Origin: Gigantopelta aegis
Taxonomy: Eukaryota > Mollusca > Gastropoda > Neomphalida > Peltospiridae
Reading direction: 5' to 3'
NCBI RefSeq assembly: GCF_016097555.1
Contig: NC_054702.1
Location: 110,275,014-110,339,013, forward strand
Length of the DNA: 64,000 nt
Shown here: piece after piece, positions 10,401-21,422 of the stretch
Layout: each line of letters opens with the position of its first letter
Numbering within the stretch: position 1 is the first letter of the stretch
The notes under the pieces: model-generated
What the model saw: the letters and a program-made list of their open reading frames with translations, nothing else
What the model was told of the DNA's origin: nothing
The model's database searches: none
Program-made: the position numbers and the translations under genes

Positions 10401-13400
10401 AGGATGTTGCAGAGAAGTTAGCACCATACAGTGGCATCATCACACATACTGCAGTTGGCGGTAGAGGAACTAAGGTTTGTCCATATTGAATATATATTTA
10501 TCATATCAGTGCTGAGTTACGTTTTATTGTTTTGTAAAAAATAAAATTAAAGACAAGTAATAATGCAAATATCTCTCAGAAATGTTATATTCATATATTA
10601 CATGCTTGTTTCATCTAAGGGTGATATGACTAATTTCTGTTTGCAGCAAAGACTTGCTTGGTATGAATGGAAACCGATGGATGTTCTGATTTCTACCCCA
10701 GGGATTCTAAAGAAACTACTTTCTAATAGTAATATGTGACTTTTATTTTTCTCTGTCAATTTTCCATTATTTTTAAATGTTAAACTTTGTTTTGTTTAAA
10801 CCGGCCTCGGTGGCGTTGTGGTTAGGCCATCAGTGAACAGGCTGGTAGGTACTGGGTTCGGATCCCAGTCGAGGCATGGGATTGTTAATCCAGATACCGA
10901 CTCCAAACATTGAGTGAGTGCTCCGCAGGGCTCAATGGGTAGGTGTAAACTACTTGCACCGACCAGTGATCCATAACTGGTTCAACAAAGGCCATGGGTT
11001 GTGCTATCCTGCCTGTGGGAAGCGCAAATAAAAGATCCCTTGCTGATAATCAGAAAGAGCAGCCCATGAAGTGGCGACTGGGTTTCCTCTCAAAATCTGT
11101 GTGGTCCTTAACCATATGTCTGATGCCATATAACCATAAATAAAATGTGTTGAGTGCGTCGTTAAATAAAACATTTCTTTCTTTCTTGTTTTGTTTAATG
11201 ACACCACTAGAGCACATAAGTTTATCAATCATTGGCTATTGGATGTCAAACATGGTAATTTTGACGTAGTCTTTGAGAGGAAACCCACTATATTGTCCAT
11301 TAGTAGCAAGGGATCTTTTATATGCACCATCCCAAAGACAGGCTAGCACATACAATACCTTTAATGTACCAGTCATGGTGCACTTGCTGGAATGAGAAAT
11401 GTGGATCGATCCCAAACCAACCATGCATCAAGCGAGTGCTTTACCACTGGGCTACGTCCCACAACCATTATTTTAAAACCTTTTACTTTAGAAATATATC
11501 TACATATGTGTCATATCAGTTTGTATTAACTTACCATATACGCAAAAATGTTCGCGAATAAAATATACCGCGGAAATCGCGAACACGTTGACAGCATCGC
11601 GAATTTAATTACACGCGAACTTATTTCCTATTTGGTATAATTTTCATGGATACAAAAGACAAGCAGTCAGAGGTACCTGTTACATTTATACTGAGTTTCG
11701 TATGCACTTTGTCTTTACCGCCAAATTATCCACAAGGTCACGTGGTTCTGTAAACCTGCATGGTCACGTGGATTTGATCGAAGTGACACACAGTTGGGTG
11801 TAAGTCTGTTGTTGCGTAATCTCAGTTTTGTTTGTTTTCTTTGTAACCTTGAATTGAAGTTTGTGGGTACCATCAATAAAAGTTATTTCTTCTGATATTT
11901 GCGTTTTTCAATTTTCTGTATCGCATGTGCGTGTTCCTTCGATAACATGTATTATCAGACATACATACAACATTGACGTCTCGCTGACAGCATGTCCAAG
12001 TGTGTGCATGAAATAGTCATTGAAAAGAGTTTGGAAAATGAAATATGGGTAATTTTGATTTTATCGGGGGACACAGTCGTGAAAATAATTCCTCGCGAAA
12101 ATGTAAAATGAAAGCCTGATCGTGAATTATTTTAGCCGAGAAAATATTTGCGTATACGGTAGATTAGGCTTCAATAAGAAACATATTTTTGGCATGTTGT
12201 GTCTGTTCATAATAAAACCTCCAACTACACTTAAATTATTTGTAGTTGGAAATGTGTGAGAATACGTGTTACTTTAAATGTAGGAAAATATTCACTTTTG
12301 TCTTGCCTTTACAAAGTGAATATAGACAAGATATATGTGTTACATTTTTGGCATTGGAGATGGTGTAAACTTTTGTCTTAATGTTTAACATTAAAGTTTC
12401 ATAACAGTGCTCCTAAAATGATTATGATTGGTGAGACATTTAATTCCCTTAATTCTTGTTTATTAACAGAAGTCTTTAATTTTAAATATATTTTTAATAA
12501 AAAGTTTCAAATAATGACCAGAAAAATAATTGAGTTTGAAACTGGCCTAAATGTTTAGTGTTAGCGTGACTTCATTTCAAAAGTATTCTGATGGGGGTGG
12601 AGATGTATAAATCACTTTATTCAAGACTGGTGATATTGTCAGATTATTGTTATGAAATTGTATACAGTGAAACCTGTCTAAAACAGATTACACCGGGGAC
12701 CTAATATTTATTCAATTTAGACAGAATCCGGTTTTTAGAGAGTGGCGTTTTAGAATTTGGGAAACTTGGCCAGTTTTCACAGGATTCCAGTTTGTTCACG
12801 GTCCAGTTGCGACAGGTTTCACCGTGTTTGGAAGAGACAGACTGATTCTTGTACATACACTTGTTTTTGTATACCTAGATAAGATCCACCGTTCGTACCT
12901 ACAGCACATTGTCTTAGACGAGGCCGACACTTTGCTGGATGACTCGTTCAGTGATGATGTAAAAAATATTTTGAGAAAACTACAGGTGAGGAGTCCGAAG
13001 AAGAAGAAATTTTTTTTATTTAACGACGCACTCAACACTTTTTTTATTTTACGTTTATATGGTGTCAAACATATGGTTATAGACCACACAGATAATGAGA
13101 GAGGAAACCCGCTGTCGCCACTTCATAGGCTACTCTTTTCGATTAGCAGCAAGGGATCTTTTATATGCACCATCCCACAGATAGGGTAGTACATACCACG
13201 GCCTTTGATATACCAGTCGTGGTGCACTGGCTGGAATGAGAAATAGCCCAATGGGCCCACCGACGGGGTGAGGAGTCCGTTACACAACAAAACTATTTTG
13301 AAAGTTTATGGTATGTACTCTGATTAAAATTAATTAGTCCCATTCAAATGTTTAAAATATTTAAAATAATTAGGTACAGAGATTTACCTCAAACTCCTGT

Positions 13401-16400
13401 AACATGGAAATATTTAAAATAATTAGGTACAGAGATTTACCTCAAACTCCTGTAACATGGAAATATTTAAAATAATTAGGTACAGAGATTTACCTCAAAC
13501 TCCTGTAACATGGAAATATTTAAAATAATTAGGTACAGAGATTTATTTCAAACTCCTGTAACATAGAAGATAAAACAAAGCACTGGCTTAGTGAGTATTT
13601 TACATTGGGGTGTGGGGCACACTCATTCAGGTAGTCAACCACACTGTCTTGGTGGGTATTTTACATTGGGGTGTGGGGCACACTCATTCAGGTAGTCAAC
13701 CACACTGTCTTGGTGAGTATTTTACATTTGGGGTGTGGGGCACACTCATTCAAGTAGTCAACCACACTGTCTTGGTGAGTATTTTACATTGGGGTGTGGG
13801 GCACACTCATTCAGGTAGTCAACCGCACTGTCTTGGAGAGTATTTTACATTGGGGGTGGGGCACACTCATTCAGGTAGTCAACCGCACTGTCTTGGTGAG
13901 TATTTTACATTGGGGTGTGGGGCACACTCATTCAGGTAGTCCGCCGCACTGTCTTGGTGAGTATTTTACATTGGGGTGTGGGGCACACTCATTCAGGTAG
14001 TCAACCACATGGTCTTGGTGAGTATTTTACATTGGGGTGTGGGGCACACTCATTCAGGTAGTCAACCACATGGTCTTGGTGAGTATTTTACATTGGGGTG
14101 TGGGGCACACTCATTCAGGTAGTCAACCACACTGTCTTATGAGTGGTATTTTAGGGTAACAAGAAAATATAACAGGTGTGTCAAGAACAAAATTCAATGT
14201 GGTGTAAGCCAAGCATTGAAATTTCTTTACATGTATCACTGATGTTATGTTGGGGTTTTGGGGGTTTTCGTTTTCCTTTAATTGTTTTTTATCCCCAGAA
14301 ATATAGATGATATTAGGGTTGGGGAGCCCTGAACCATCACCATACATTTTTCCTTCTTTTATATTAACCACACGAGTTAAAATCAGCAGTGAAATATGTA
14401 GCATTGATGTTAACTGTATTGGATTCCAGTAGTCTGCAATTTGTTTTCTGTAAGAATATCAACAGAAGTCGAAACCCGTTAAAACCGGACCCTCACAAAA
14501 CAGGAATTGCCCCCAAATCAGACATTTTTAAAATATTAGAACAAAACAGAATTGCTTTAAACTATAACCCCTTAAATTGGACTTTGTACTTTGCCAGTTT
14601 AGAAGGGTTTATTATCAAACATTTCAGAATTCCCTATGGATCATTGTCATCTCATATTGATATAATCAGTATTTCTAGATATATATTTCTCTTTAATTTA
14701 AACCAGTATATTGTAGTAAAGAAATAAAGTTGATGTGCTGTCTTGTTTTGAATGTTATTTCCAGTTTTTGTTTTGTAGTTGTCTAAAGGTGGTGGAGGAA
14801 CCGATTCTCAGTTGGGCGTTGTCATGGATACCCAGTTTATCCTTGTCGGTGCTACTATGCCACGCAGCATTGAACAGGTCATAGGGGAAATAATTCCAGT
14901 AAGAACTTGGCTCTTCTTAATAATTTGATGTGTACTCTGCTGTATTGTCTTTAGAATCTAATTAAGCCTCGGCACATATGAATGTTCAAGTGACAATTGA
15001 TCTTGTTATAAAAATTAATTGAGAGAACTGTCAACCAGTAAATGTTATGATTAAAGATGTGAGATCCACCATAAAGCTGGGGTCCAGAAACTGCAGGTAC
15101 CCAATGAGGTCCAGAGCAATGCGGTAGTAGGGAATCGCATGGAGCAAAGATCCACCCTCCTGCCAAAAAACTATTTTTTACTATTTATTAGATATATTTT
15201 GAGGCCTCTGGTGGCACAAATGACATTAATGATACATTTCCCTGTTTTTTTCCCTGATCAATATTTTTTTAATGTTTTGATACAAGTTAGGTATCCATGA
15301 GCATTCATTTCACAATGCAATGAAAACACTAAATTCAGACAGTCCTATTGTTATATGTGTTAATGATAGAAACACTGGAAAACTAGAACGTCAGAGTGTA
15401 CTAACATTTTTAGTACAAATAATTTTTATGGACTTTAGATTTTACATCTTGAACGAGCATAAGTTTCATAGGTCTGATGGTACTTTAAAATAGAAAGCTT
15501 TTTGTTATCTTTACATTTTGCCATACTTGTAAAATATTTGAAAGCAGTGGTGAAACCCTTAGGAATGATATGTGAAGTTGGGGACAAGAAAACTTAAACT
15601 AAAATATATGGGAACCATAAAAAAGTAAATGCTTTGGGCCTAAAGTGATGGAATGAGACGCCAATCCACCCCTCCTCGCATCCTATGTGCTCGTGTTTTT
15701 CTCCATATTATGCTAATGAACCATAATAATTTTACTTACATAAGTTTATTTTATTGTTTCTGTACATCATGTTGCAAGTAATGTACTTTTAGTGTTTCTT
15801 ATTAGTTTGTTCAAATTTTCTTATTAATTATTCAATTTTACTTCTTTAGGCAGAATCCCTACAGAAAGTAACCACATCACACCTCCATTATATTATGCCT
15901 CATGTTCCACAGAAGTTTCTGAGACTTCTTCCATCTCAGAAAGCAGGTATGAAACACTTTCTTGTTTTCATTCAATAAAACAAAGCACATCTCAGTTTGT
16001 AATGTACATGTGTTGTTTACAAATATACTTGTGTTATTTACAAATGTGTTGTTTACTGAACCAAAACTGCTAGTGGTATATCAAAGTTACCGGAAATATG
16101 TCATACTGTTGAGTTATCATTTTCTTTGTTTTCTTTTGTAGAAATGATAATCAAGCTGGCAAGTGATAGTCATAAGAAAGGTGTTCCTACGATGATCTTC
16201 TGCAACAAGAGTAACACCTGTTTCTGGCTGTCGGAAACCCTCCGTGAGATGGGAGTCAACAACGTTCTCATGAACGGAGTCATGCAGGAGCAGGTACATT
16301 TTACATCTGTAAATAAGACAGGTACTATATTCTTAAAGGTTATCAGAAGTTATGGCCAAGAGTTAAAATGTTGCAGAGAAAAACATACATAGATTTGCAA

Positions 16401-18289
16401 TGTTTTTATAGCAGCCAGTCAACAAGGATCTCATTATTCTAGTTTGTTTTGCTTGTTAATATAAAAAACAAATAGTTCTTTATTATATATCATTTTTATT
16501 TAATTTGTTGTATGGTAAATGGCTCTCACTGCAAGATAGTCAGGACAATACCTATCATTGGGAAATGTTAGCAGTTGCTTCATCAGAAAAATACAATTAG
16601 GGATGTGATTTTTCAGCTTTTTATCTCATTTCAGCTGTTTTGCCCAAAATTATATTCACAAAGTAGACTCGATTTGGTCTGAAATGCTTAAATATGACCT
16701 TTATTTATAAATGTTTCTTTTTTAAAAGATAATTTTCAGCTTTTGTTTTTCAATGATTATCACATGCTTTTTATAGAAGTGACCTCTTTACCTGGCTGGA
16801 GAGGACCGATCATTTAATGTCCTAATTCTTTTCTGGTTTTTCATACCCCGCCCACCCCCATTTTCCTCCATGTTAGTTTAGGCTAGGCATGGCCCTGATG
16901 ATTGAGATAAGTATGCAATGAATTCAAGGTACACAATTGAATATATGTTATGTCACTGATATATGTGTTGTAGATTATTTGGCTATAAATATTATGTGGT
17001 TTTATCTTTGTAGAAACGACATGCAGAATATGAGAGTTTTAAATCGGGCCATACAGACATATTGGTGGCCACTGACATAGCATCTAGAGGCTTGGACACT
17101 ATAAATGTGAGTTTTCAAGTTTAAAGGTTTCATTATTGTAAGGAATATACTAAATGCACTAGTTGGAACATGAGGGGGTGGGCTGAACCTGCCTTAGAAA
17201 AGCACTCTACTACTGGACTACATCACACTCCAAAGTTTATTGGGACAAAATCTCAGTTAAAATGGTGGTCAACAACTTACAGAACTGTAAGAAAGAGCAG
17301 TCAGATGGTCTCAGCCCTTTTAACTATTAACTCCCAGTTGGGAACAAAGCTGGATGTTATGGTTTTGGATTTTTGTTAGACCTGGAAGCGAAAATGATCT
17401 TATGCCAAATGTGTATTTTCTATAAATATTTTGTAATCGTTCATTCATTTATAGTTATTTTTATGTTTATATCCAATTACGGTTGTCCTGGGCACACACA
17501 TCAGCTACTTAGTCTGTCTATCCAGTACAGTGGGTTAGTGGTTAGTTGTTAGTGGTTAGTGAGAAAGAAGTCAGTTTAGTGGGCATTGAGTCACACAGAG
17601 TCATTAAAACTAGATCTGGGTGGGAGTACCTACTAACCCCAAATCTGATGGCTTAACCACAACACCAGTTTGTATTTGTAGGTAACATTTTATATCTCTG
17701 TAGGTACAGCACGTGATCAACTTTGACTTTCCACTCTTCATGTCTGACTACATTCACAGAGCGGGTCGTGTGGGACGAGTTAGCAGTAGGACAAATGGAC
17801 TGGTCTCCAACTTTGTGACTCACTTGTGGGATGTAGACTTACTCTGGAATATTGAGGTTTGTGTACCAGTCTTTTGCCAGCCATTTAAGATTATGAAATT
17901 ATAACACTTAAGTGTGACCAAAGAATATACTCCTAGACCATAATGAGTCCATAAGCTGATGTGCATATAGTTGACAACCACAGTTTTCGCAGGTGTAAAG
18001 CTTTATGCTTACAAAAGGACATTTTGTTCAAAATGTGTTAAGATATACCCCTGTACATTTACTGTTTGAAAATGTTAATTGAATAATATATTAATGGGAT
18101 GTTGTTGTAACATCTGGGGTTTTGGGTGGGGTTTTTTAATCAACTTACGAATTTTATTCATGCATTGATTTTTTGTTTCAGACTGCTGTACGAAAAAACA
18201 CTGAGTTACACAATGTGAATGCAAACATTAAAAGAAAACTGACTTCCATCATTATCAACAAATATGGCCATCGTTACAATGGACAGTAG
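7500..18289 (+). CDS. DDX28: DDX28-like mitochondrial DEAD-box RNA helicase, 14 coding exons
   Basis: Exons: 7500-7559, 8375-8650, 9058-9171, 9456-9513, 9998-10140, 10403-10474, 10647-10728, 12879-12985, 14779-14898, 15850-15946, 16142-16293, 17014-17106, 17704-17856, 18182-18289. All phases agree and give 544 residues (human about 540). Motifs: Q motif GFHTPTNIQ 142-150; motif I AETGSGKT 167-174; PSRELA 208-213; TPG 258-260; DEAD 282-285; GAT in place of SAT 328-330; IFCN 395-398; TDIASRG 447-453; HRAGRVGR 476-483. The N-terminal block SHGWKHRKSAGDHF matches the DDX28 SQGWKSRR..DHF region rather than other DEAD-box proteins. The first exon (MASLLCVCRSVLVVCRRQAM, basic and without acidic residues) suits a mitochondrial presequence. 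Human DDX28 acts in mitochondrial RNA granules in large-ribosomal-subunit assembly. The exon 7 donor was set at 10729 (GTAATA) because it restores frame; GTGACT at 10736 does not. Confidence 0.95.
7714..7969. mobile_element. hAT-like MITE in DDX28 intron 1
   Basis: The ends CAGTGTTCAAAATAAGCACTTGTCC and inverse ...TTGAAATGAGAA (CAGTGATTGAAATGAG) are imperfect inverted repeats. The inner sequence repeats 'ggacaagta/acttgtcc' modules in both directions. CAGTG ends suit a hAT-type element, but no clean 8-bp target duplication was found. Confidence 0.55.
9873..9946. repeat. (ATTC)n microsatellite in DDX28 intron 4
   Basis: About 17 units of CATT/ATTC lie between exons 4 and 5 of DDX28. Other ATGA/ATTC runs in this window end LINE or SINE tails (53393, 54793), so this may be a leftover tail, but no element body is recognisable beside it. 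Confidence 0.85.
10800..11185 (+). mobile_element. Full-length tRNA-derived SINE, plus orientation
   Basis: The head 'cctcggtggcgttgtggttag' has an A-box-like stretch and 'gggttcggatccc' is a B box, so the head is tRNA-derived. The body runs through 'gacaccgactcc' and 'gcaaataaaagatccc' and ends 'cgttaaataaaac' plus (TTTC)n. A 13-bp target duplication TTGTTTTGTTTAA flanks it (10787-10799 and 11186-11198). The target was the tail of the SINE at 11187-11462. It lies in DDX28 intron 7. Confidence 0.9.
11187..11462 (-). mobile_element. Full-length SINE, minus orientation
   Basis: On the minus strand it starts 'gacgtagcccagtggtaaag' and 'gcttgatgcatggttggtttggg', then 'catataaaagatcccttgct', and ends 'gacatccaatagccaatg...gctctagtggtgtcattaaac'. 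The head is tRNA-like (A box 'tagcccagtggtaaag'). It was cut at its tail end by insertion of 10800-11185. Confidence 0.88.
11534..12159. mobile_element. TA-flanked MITE with CC(A/G)TATACGCAAA ends
   Basis: The left end CCATATACGCAAAAATGTTCG and the inverse right end CCGTATACGCAAATATTTTC are flanked by TA on both sides (11532-11533, 12160-12161). The inside includes several CpG-bearing 'tcgcgaa' motifs and no transposase. It belongs with the other TA-target elements of this window, probably Tc1/mariner-type. It lies in DDX28 intron 7. Confidence 0.75.
12665..12826. mobile_element. Short pogo-like MITE next to DDX28 exon 8
   Basis: CAGTGAAACCTGTCTAAAAC at the left faces an inverted CACGGTGAAACCTGTCGCAAC at the right. 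The left flank is TA and the right is TG. At 162 bases it is nonautonomous. It ends only 52 bases before the exon 8 acceptor. Confidence 0.65.
12998..13266 (-). mobile_element. SINE that duplicated the DDX28 exon 8 donor
   Basis: Minus-oriented SINE: read on the minus strand it has 'gggcccattgggctatttct', 'catataaaagatcccttg' and the tail 'gtgcgtcgttaaataaa'. It is flanked by a 13-bp direct repeat GGTGAGGAGTCCG (12985-12997 and 13267-13279), so it inserted on the exon/intron border. The tRNA-like head is truncated. Confidence 0.88.
13357..13566. repeat. 53-bp minisatellite, four copies
   Basis: The unit starts TATTTAAAATAATTAGGTAC and ends CTCCTGTAACATGGAAA. The first three copies are almost identical; the last differs by a few bases (atttcaaac, acatagaag). 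It lies in DDX28 intron 8. Confidence 0.9.
13584..14140. repeat. 61-bp minisatellite, about nine copies
   Basis: Each unit contains GGTGAGTATTTTACATTGGG, then 'gtggggcacactcattcagg' and 'tagtcaaccacactgtctt'. Several units vary by one base. It opens artefactual frames rich in GHTHSGSQPH. It lies in DDX28 intron 8. Confidence 0.92.
17455..17670 (-). mobile_element. SINE (second family), minus orientation, DDX28 intron 12
   Basis: On the minus strand: head 'ggtgttgtggttaagccatc', then 'gtactcccacccagatcta', 'ccactgtactggatagaca', 'gcccaggacaaccgtaattgg'. It matches 18880-19070 and resembles 37108-37332. The tail ends in 'aaatgaatgaacg'. Confidence 0.75.
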
Positions 18290-18381
18290 CAGTGAAAATG
18301 ACGTTGTGTTAGAAGGATATTCTTTGACAGTATCTGAACAGTGTTGAATGAAAACTAATATGGCACTTTATTACTTGTGAA

Positions 18382-18387
18382 AATAAA
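18382..18387 (+). terminator. DDX28 polyadenylation signal AATAAA
   Basis: AATAAA lies 93 bases after the DDX28 stop codon, followed by T-rich sequence (ctttttgtaatt). It fits a short 3' UTR. It is the first AATAAA after the stop, but no transcript data support it here. Confidence 0.6.
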
Positions 18388-18879
18388 ATACTTTTTGTAA
18401 TTAAATTATTTGCCATTCTGTTTCTAGTACAAGTTATTTCACAAAGTCACATCAGAAATTTTTTTCTTGATAACCGGATATACCATAGAATGATGTTTTC
18501 AAGTGTTGTCAGTTTACATGCTGTGATCACTGCCATGTTTAAATTAAGTGATTGGTGCATGTGTGTAATGCTACAAGAAAAGTACAGTCATTACCATTAC
18601 ATTCATTTGAACAATGGCAGGACCAGAATCTGAAAGGTTTGCGGTCTTTCCCATTAGATTTGATAAAAAAAACACACAAAAAAACTAAAAAATTAAGAAC
18701 AAACTATAAAGGCTTTGAAAAATGTGGAAAAGGGGAACTGTTTTCAGAATTTATTTATATTGTCATATATTTTAGTTTATAATATTTGTAATTGGAATGG
18801 TTTGTCAAAGTTCAGTAATAATTTAATACAGTATATGATATGATTGCCATTAACTTTGATTATTATTATTATTAACTTA

Positions 18880-19070
18880 TTTTCATGTTTAAATCCCATT
18901 AAAGTTTAAGCACGCTATTTGAGCTGTCTGTCCAGGACAGTGGGTTAGTGGTTAGTGAGAGAAAAGAGTGTGTATTGGTCTTACACCTACCCATTGAATT
19001 GTTAAAACTTGCTCTGGGTGGGAGTCAGTACCGAGCTGCGAACCCTGTACCTACATGTCCGAGGCCGGTA
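18880..19070 (-). mobile_element. SINE (second family), downstream of DDX28
   Basis: Minus-strand head 'ccggcctcggacatgtaggt' and B-box-like 'agggttcgcagctc', then 'gactcccacccagagcaag', 'accaatacacactc' and 'ccactgtcctggacagaca', with an A/T-rich tail. The head is shared with the SINE at 10800. Confidence 0.75.
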
Positions 19071-19582
19071 TTTAACTTTGATTAATCCCTTCGAATCCAA
19101 ATTATACACTGTAAAATGACAATCTACTTATTTCTTAAAACATCTTGAATGACATTAAATATGCATTACTGAAGCTGGTCTTGAAAGGGTTTAGATTGAA
19201 TGATGAAACTATTTAGTGTAGAAGTGGTATATTTGTTTAAATGGGGGGAAAAAATAAAAAAATAAATCCTAGATCATACTACAAAATGCATGTATCATGT
19301 AACAATATTACAAAGCCATCTTCTTGTTTTTCTGCCACTATTTTAATTAATAGGCCTAAGCATCCCATACCACGTCATCCTACCATAGCCTTCTAAATAT
19401 TTAGCAATTATTAATAAAAGTAAGACATGAACAGTACACATTGAAACATTCTATCTGACAAACCTAAACAAAACATCATGTATTTTGGAATTCTAGCATA
19501 TTGCGTATTTTTTATTGTGACTGTCAGCTTAATTTTTTCAGTACAATTGCAGAAGCAGGGTGTTTTGATTTTATGTTGTAGA

Positions 19583-20110
19583 CTACATGGCAGACGGTCT
19601 GGATTCAATCCCCATCAGTGAACTCATTGGGTTATTTATCTTTCCAGCCAATGCACCATGACTGGTATATTAAAGGCTGTGGTATGTGCTATCCTGTTTG
19701 TGAGATGGTACATATTGTAAGCCCCTCAACTAACAAAAGGAACAAGTCAGGAATGGTAGAAAACATTATTTCAGATTTATTTACTACACAGTAGATAAGC
19801 AGCCTAAGTGAAACTGAGATATGAACTTGCCAAAAGTGGTGTAATAGGAATGTAGGTAAAAATCTTAATTTAATTGTTTGTAAACTGTAAATTTTCATTC
19901 AAAAACTCAGATCTAAATAGCTTACTATTTGTCATTTTGTTATTTCGTATGTTGTGACAACACTTATGCAAAGTGATGAGCAACCATTTTTTCCTCCTGT
20001 TTATACTTTTCTAACCAATCAAATTATCAAAGTTTTTATATCCAATAGCCCGTGATGATTACCAGGTAATAAATAAAGGTGCTCTAGTGGTGTCGTTAAA
20101 CAAAACAAAC
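19583..20110 (+). mobile_element. Interrupted SINE, plus orientation
   Basis: The front part (19583-19713: 'ctggattcaatccccatcag', 'ccatgactggtatattaaag', 'gagatggtacatat') and the tail (20036-20110: 'tccaatagcccgtgatgatt', 'gctctagtggtgtcgttaaa') belong to one SINE. The 322 bases between them are unrelated, so the middle was replaced or an unknown sequence inserted. Confidence 0.65.
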
Positions 20111-20417
20111 ATGGTACATTTCCAGTGTAAACTGGAAACCAGGCGAGAGACCTTATTAGTGAAAGATTAAGCCATCAAGAGTTATCTTCCCTTTAAATAA
20201 ATGCAGTTTCGTTTTACGTTTCTAGCAGCGGTCACAGAATAAAGAATTCTGCTGATCATCTCTGCTTCTGTCTGTTAACGTCAGGTTAAACATTTTTGCT
20301 GGTTTTGTGTTAAAAGATTAACAGCAAATGTAAAAGCTGCGTTGTCATTTCATGAATGTGAAAAGACTTGACTTTGATCAGTCCCAGTCAGTGTCACACG
20401 CACTCGTAGGTCCATTG

Positions 20418-21225
20418 GTTGCTAGTCACTTCGTACCATGGTCATTTCGTACCATAGTCATTTCGTATCTAATTTGGTCGTTTCGTACCCTGGTCATTTC
20501 GTACCTTGGTTATTTCGTACCATTGCAAAAAGTCATTTCGTACCTTGGTCATTTCGTACCATTGCAAAAAGTCATTTCGTACCCTAGTCATTTCGTACCT
20601 TGGTTATTTCGTACCATAACTGAAAGTCATATCGTACCATGGTATAACAATTTATAACAATCACCCTGGTAAAGTCTTTTACAAAATAACATTAAATTAC
20701 AAATTTGTGGTTAATTTAAGGGATATTTTATCATCAAAAGACTAAAAATTATTGCCACTTTGTATAAACATTAGCAATTGGCTAATTTGGCAATCAGTAA
20801 GGTAGTTAATGTTTTAATGGCTGTTATTGTTTATTTCTTAAACAAATAAGATGCAAATAAGCAAGTTTGAAAAGAAGACCTAATAAATAATATTTTGTTG
20901 GTCCATTATATTGTTTTGTTGTTTTTGACTAATTATCTGGAGCCATTTCACACAAAATCGAAGTTGGCAGTTAGTAGTAAATACCATATACGGCTCTTGT
21001 CAGGTAAAATGGAAATAACAGTTTACAGGTATTATGGGTATCGATAACGATATGCTGCACAATAACGTGTTCTGGTTTTCAAACTGTCAAAATAAAGTTA
21101 CGAAATGACTTTTTGCAATGGTACGAAATGACCAAGGTACGAAATGACTAGGGTATGAAATGATCAGGCAGCATGGTACGAAATGGATGGTACGATATGA
21201 CTTGGGTACGAAGTGACTATGATTC
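20418..21225. mobile_element. Foldback element with GTCATTTCGTACC arrays and 9-bp target duplication
   Basis: A 9-bp direct repeat GGTCCATTG (20409-20417 and 21226-21234) flanks an 808-bp element whose ends share TAGTCACTTCGTACC inverted. The left arm (20431-20640) repeats 'gtcatttcgtacc(a/t)tg' about ten times, with 'attgcaaaaagtcatttcgt' in two units; the right arm (21098-21215) holds the same motif inverted. The centre is AT-rich and noncoding. A 9-bp duplication suits Mutator-like elements, but no transposase is present. Confidence 0.8.
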
Positions 21226-21422
21226 GGTCCATTGACTCCATGATCTGAGTCCATGTGACATGCCTGCCGTTTTGAGACCGACATTTCGACTTTGTTGTCA
21301 GGCTGTCGTGATCGCTATAATAATGTAAATATATTCAAACCAGAGGAAGAGCATTATTATAAAAGCATACGGTAGTAACGGTAATTGTAAAGTTAGCCCG
21401 AGTGCTCTTGACTGTAAGAGAG

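Noticed and set aside
10729-10738. GTGACT at 10736 as the exon 7 donor of DDX28
   Set aside because: It breaks frame with exon 8 (12879), whereas GTAATA at 10729 keeps it.
10800-10880. Possible tRNA gene (A and B box)
   Set aside because: The boxes belong to the SINE head; the rest does not fold as a tRNA and the SINE body and target duplications follow.
13610-14000. Open frames rich in GHTHSGSQPH on the plus strand
   Set aside because: They are translations of the 61-bp minisatellite in DDX28 intron 8, with no start context or homology.
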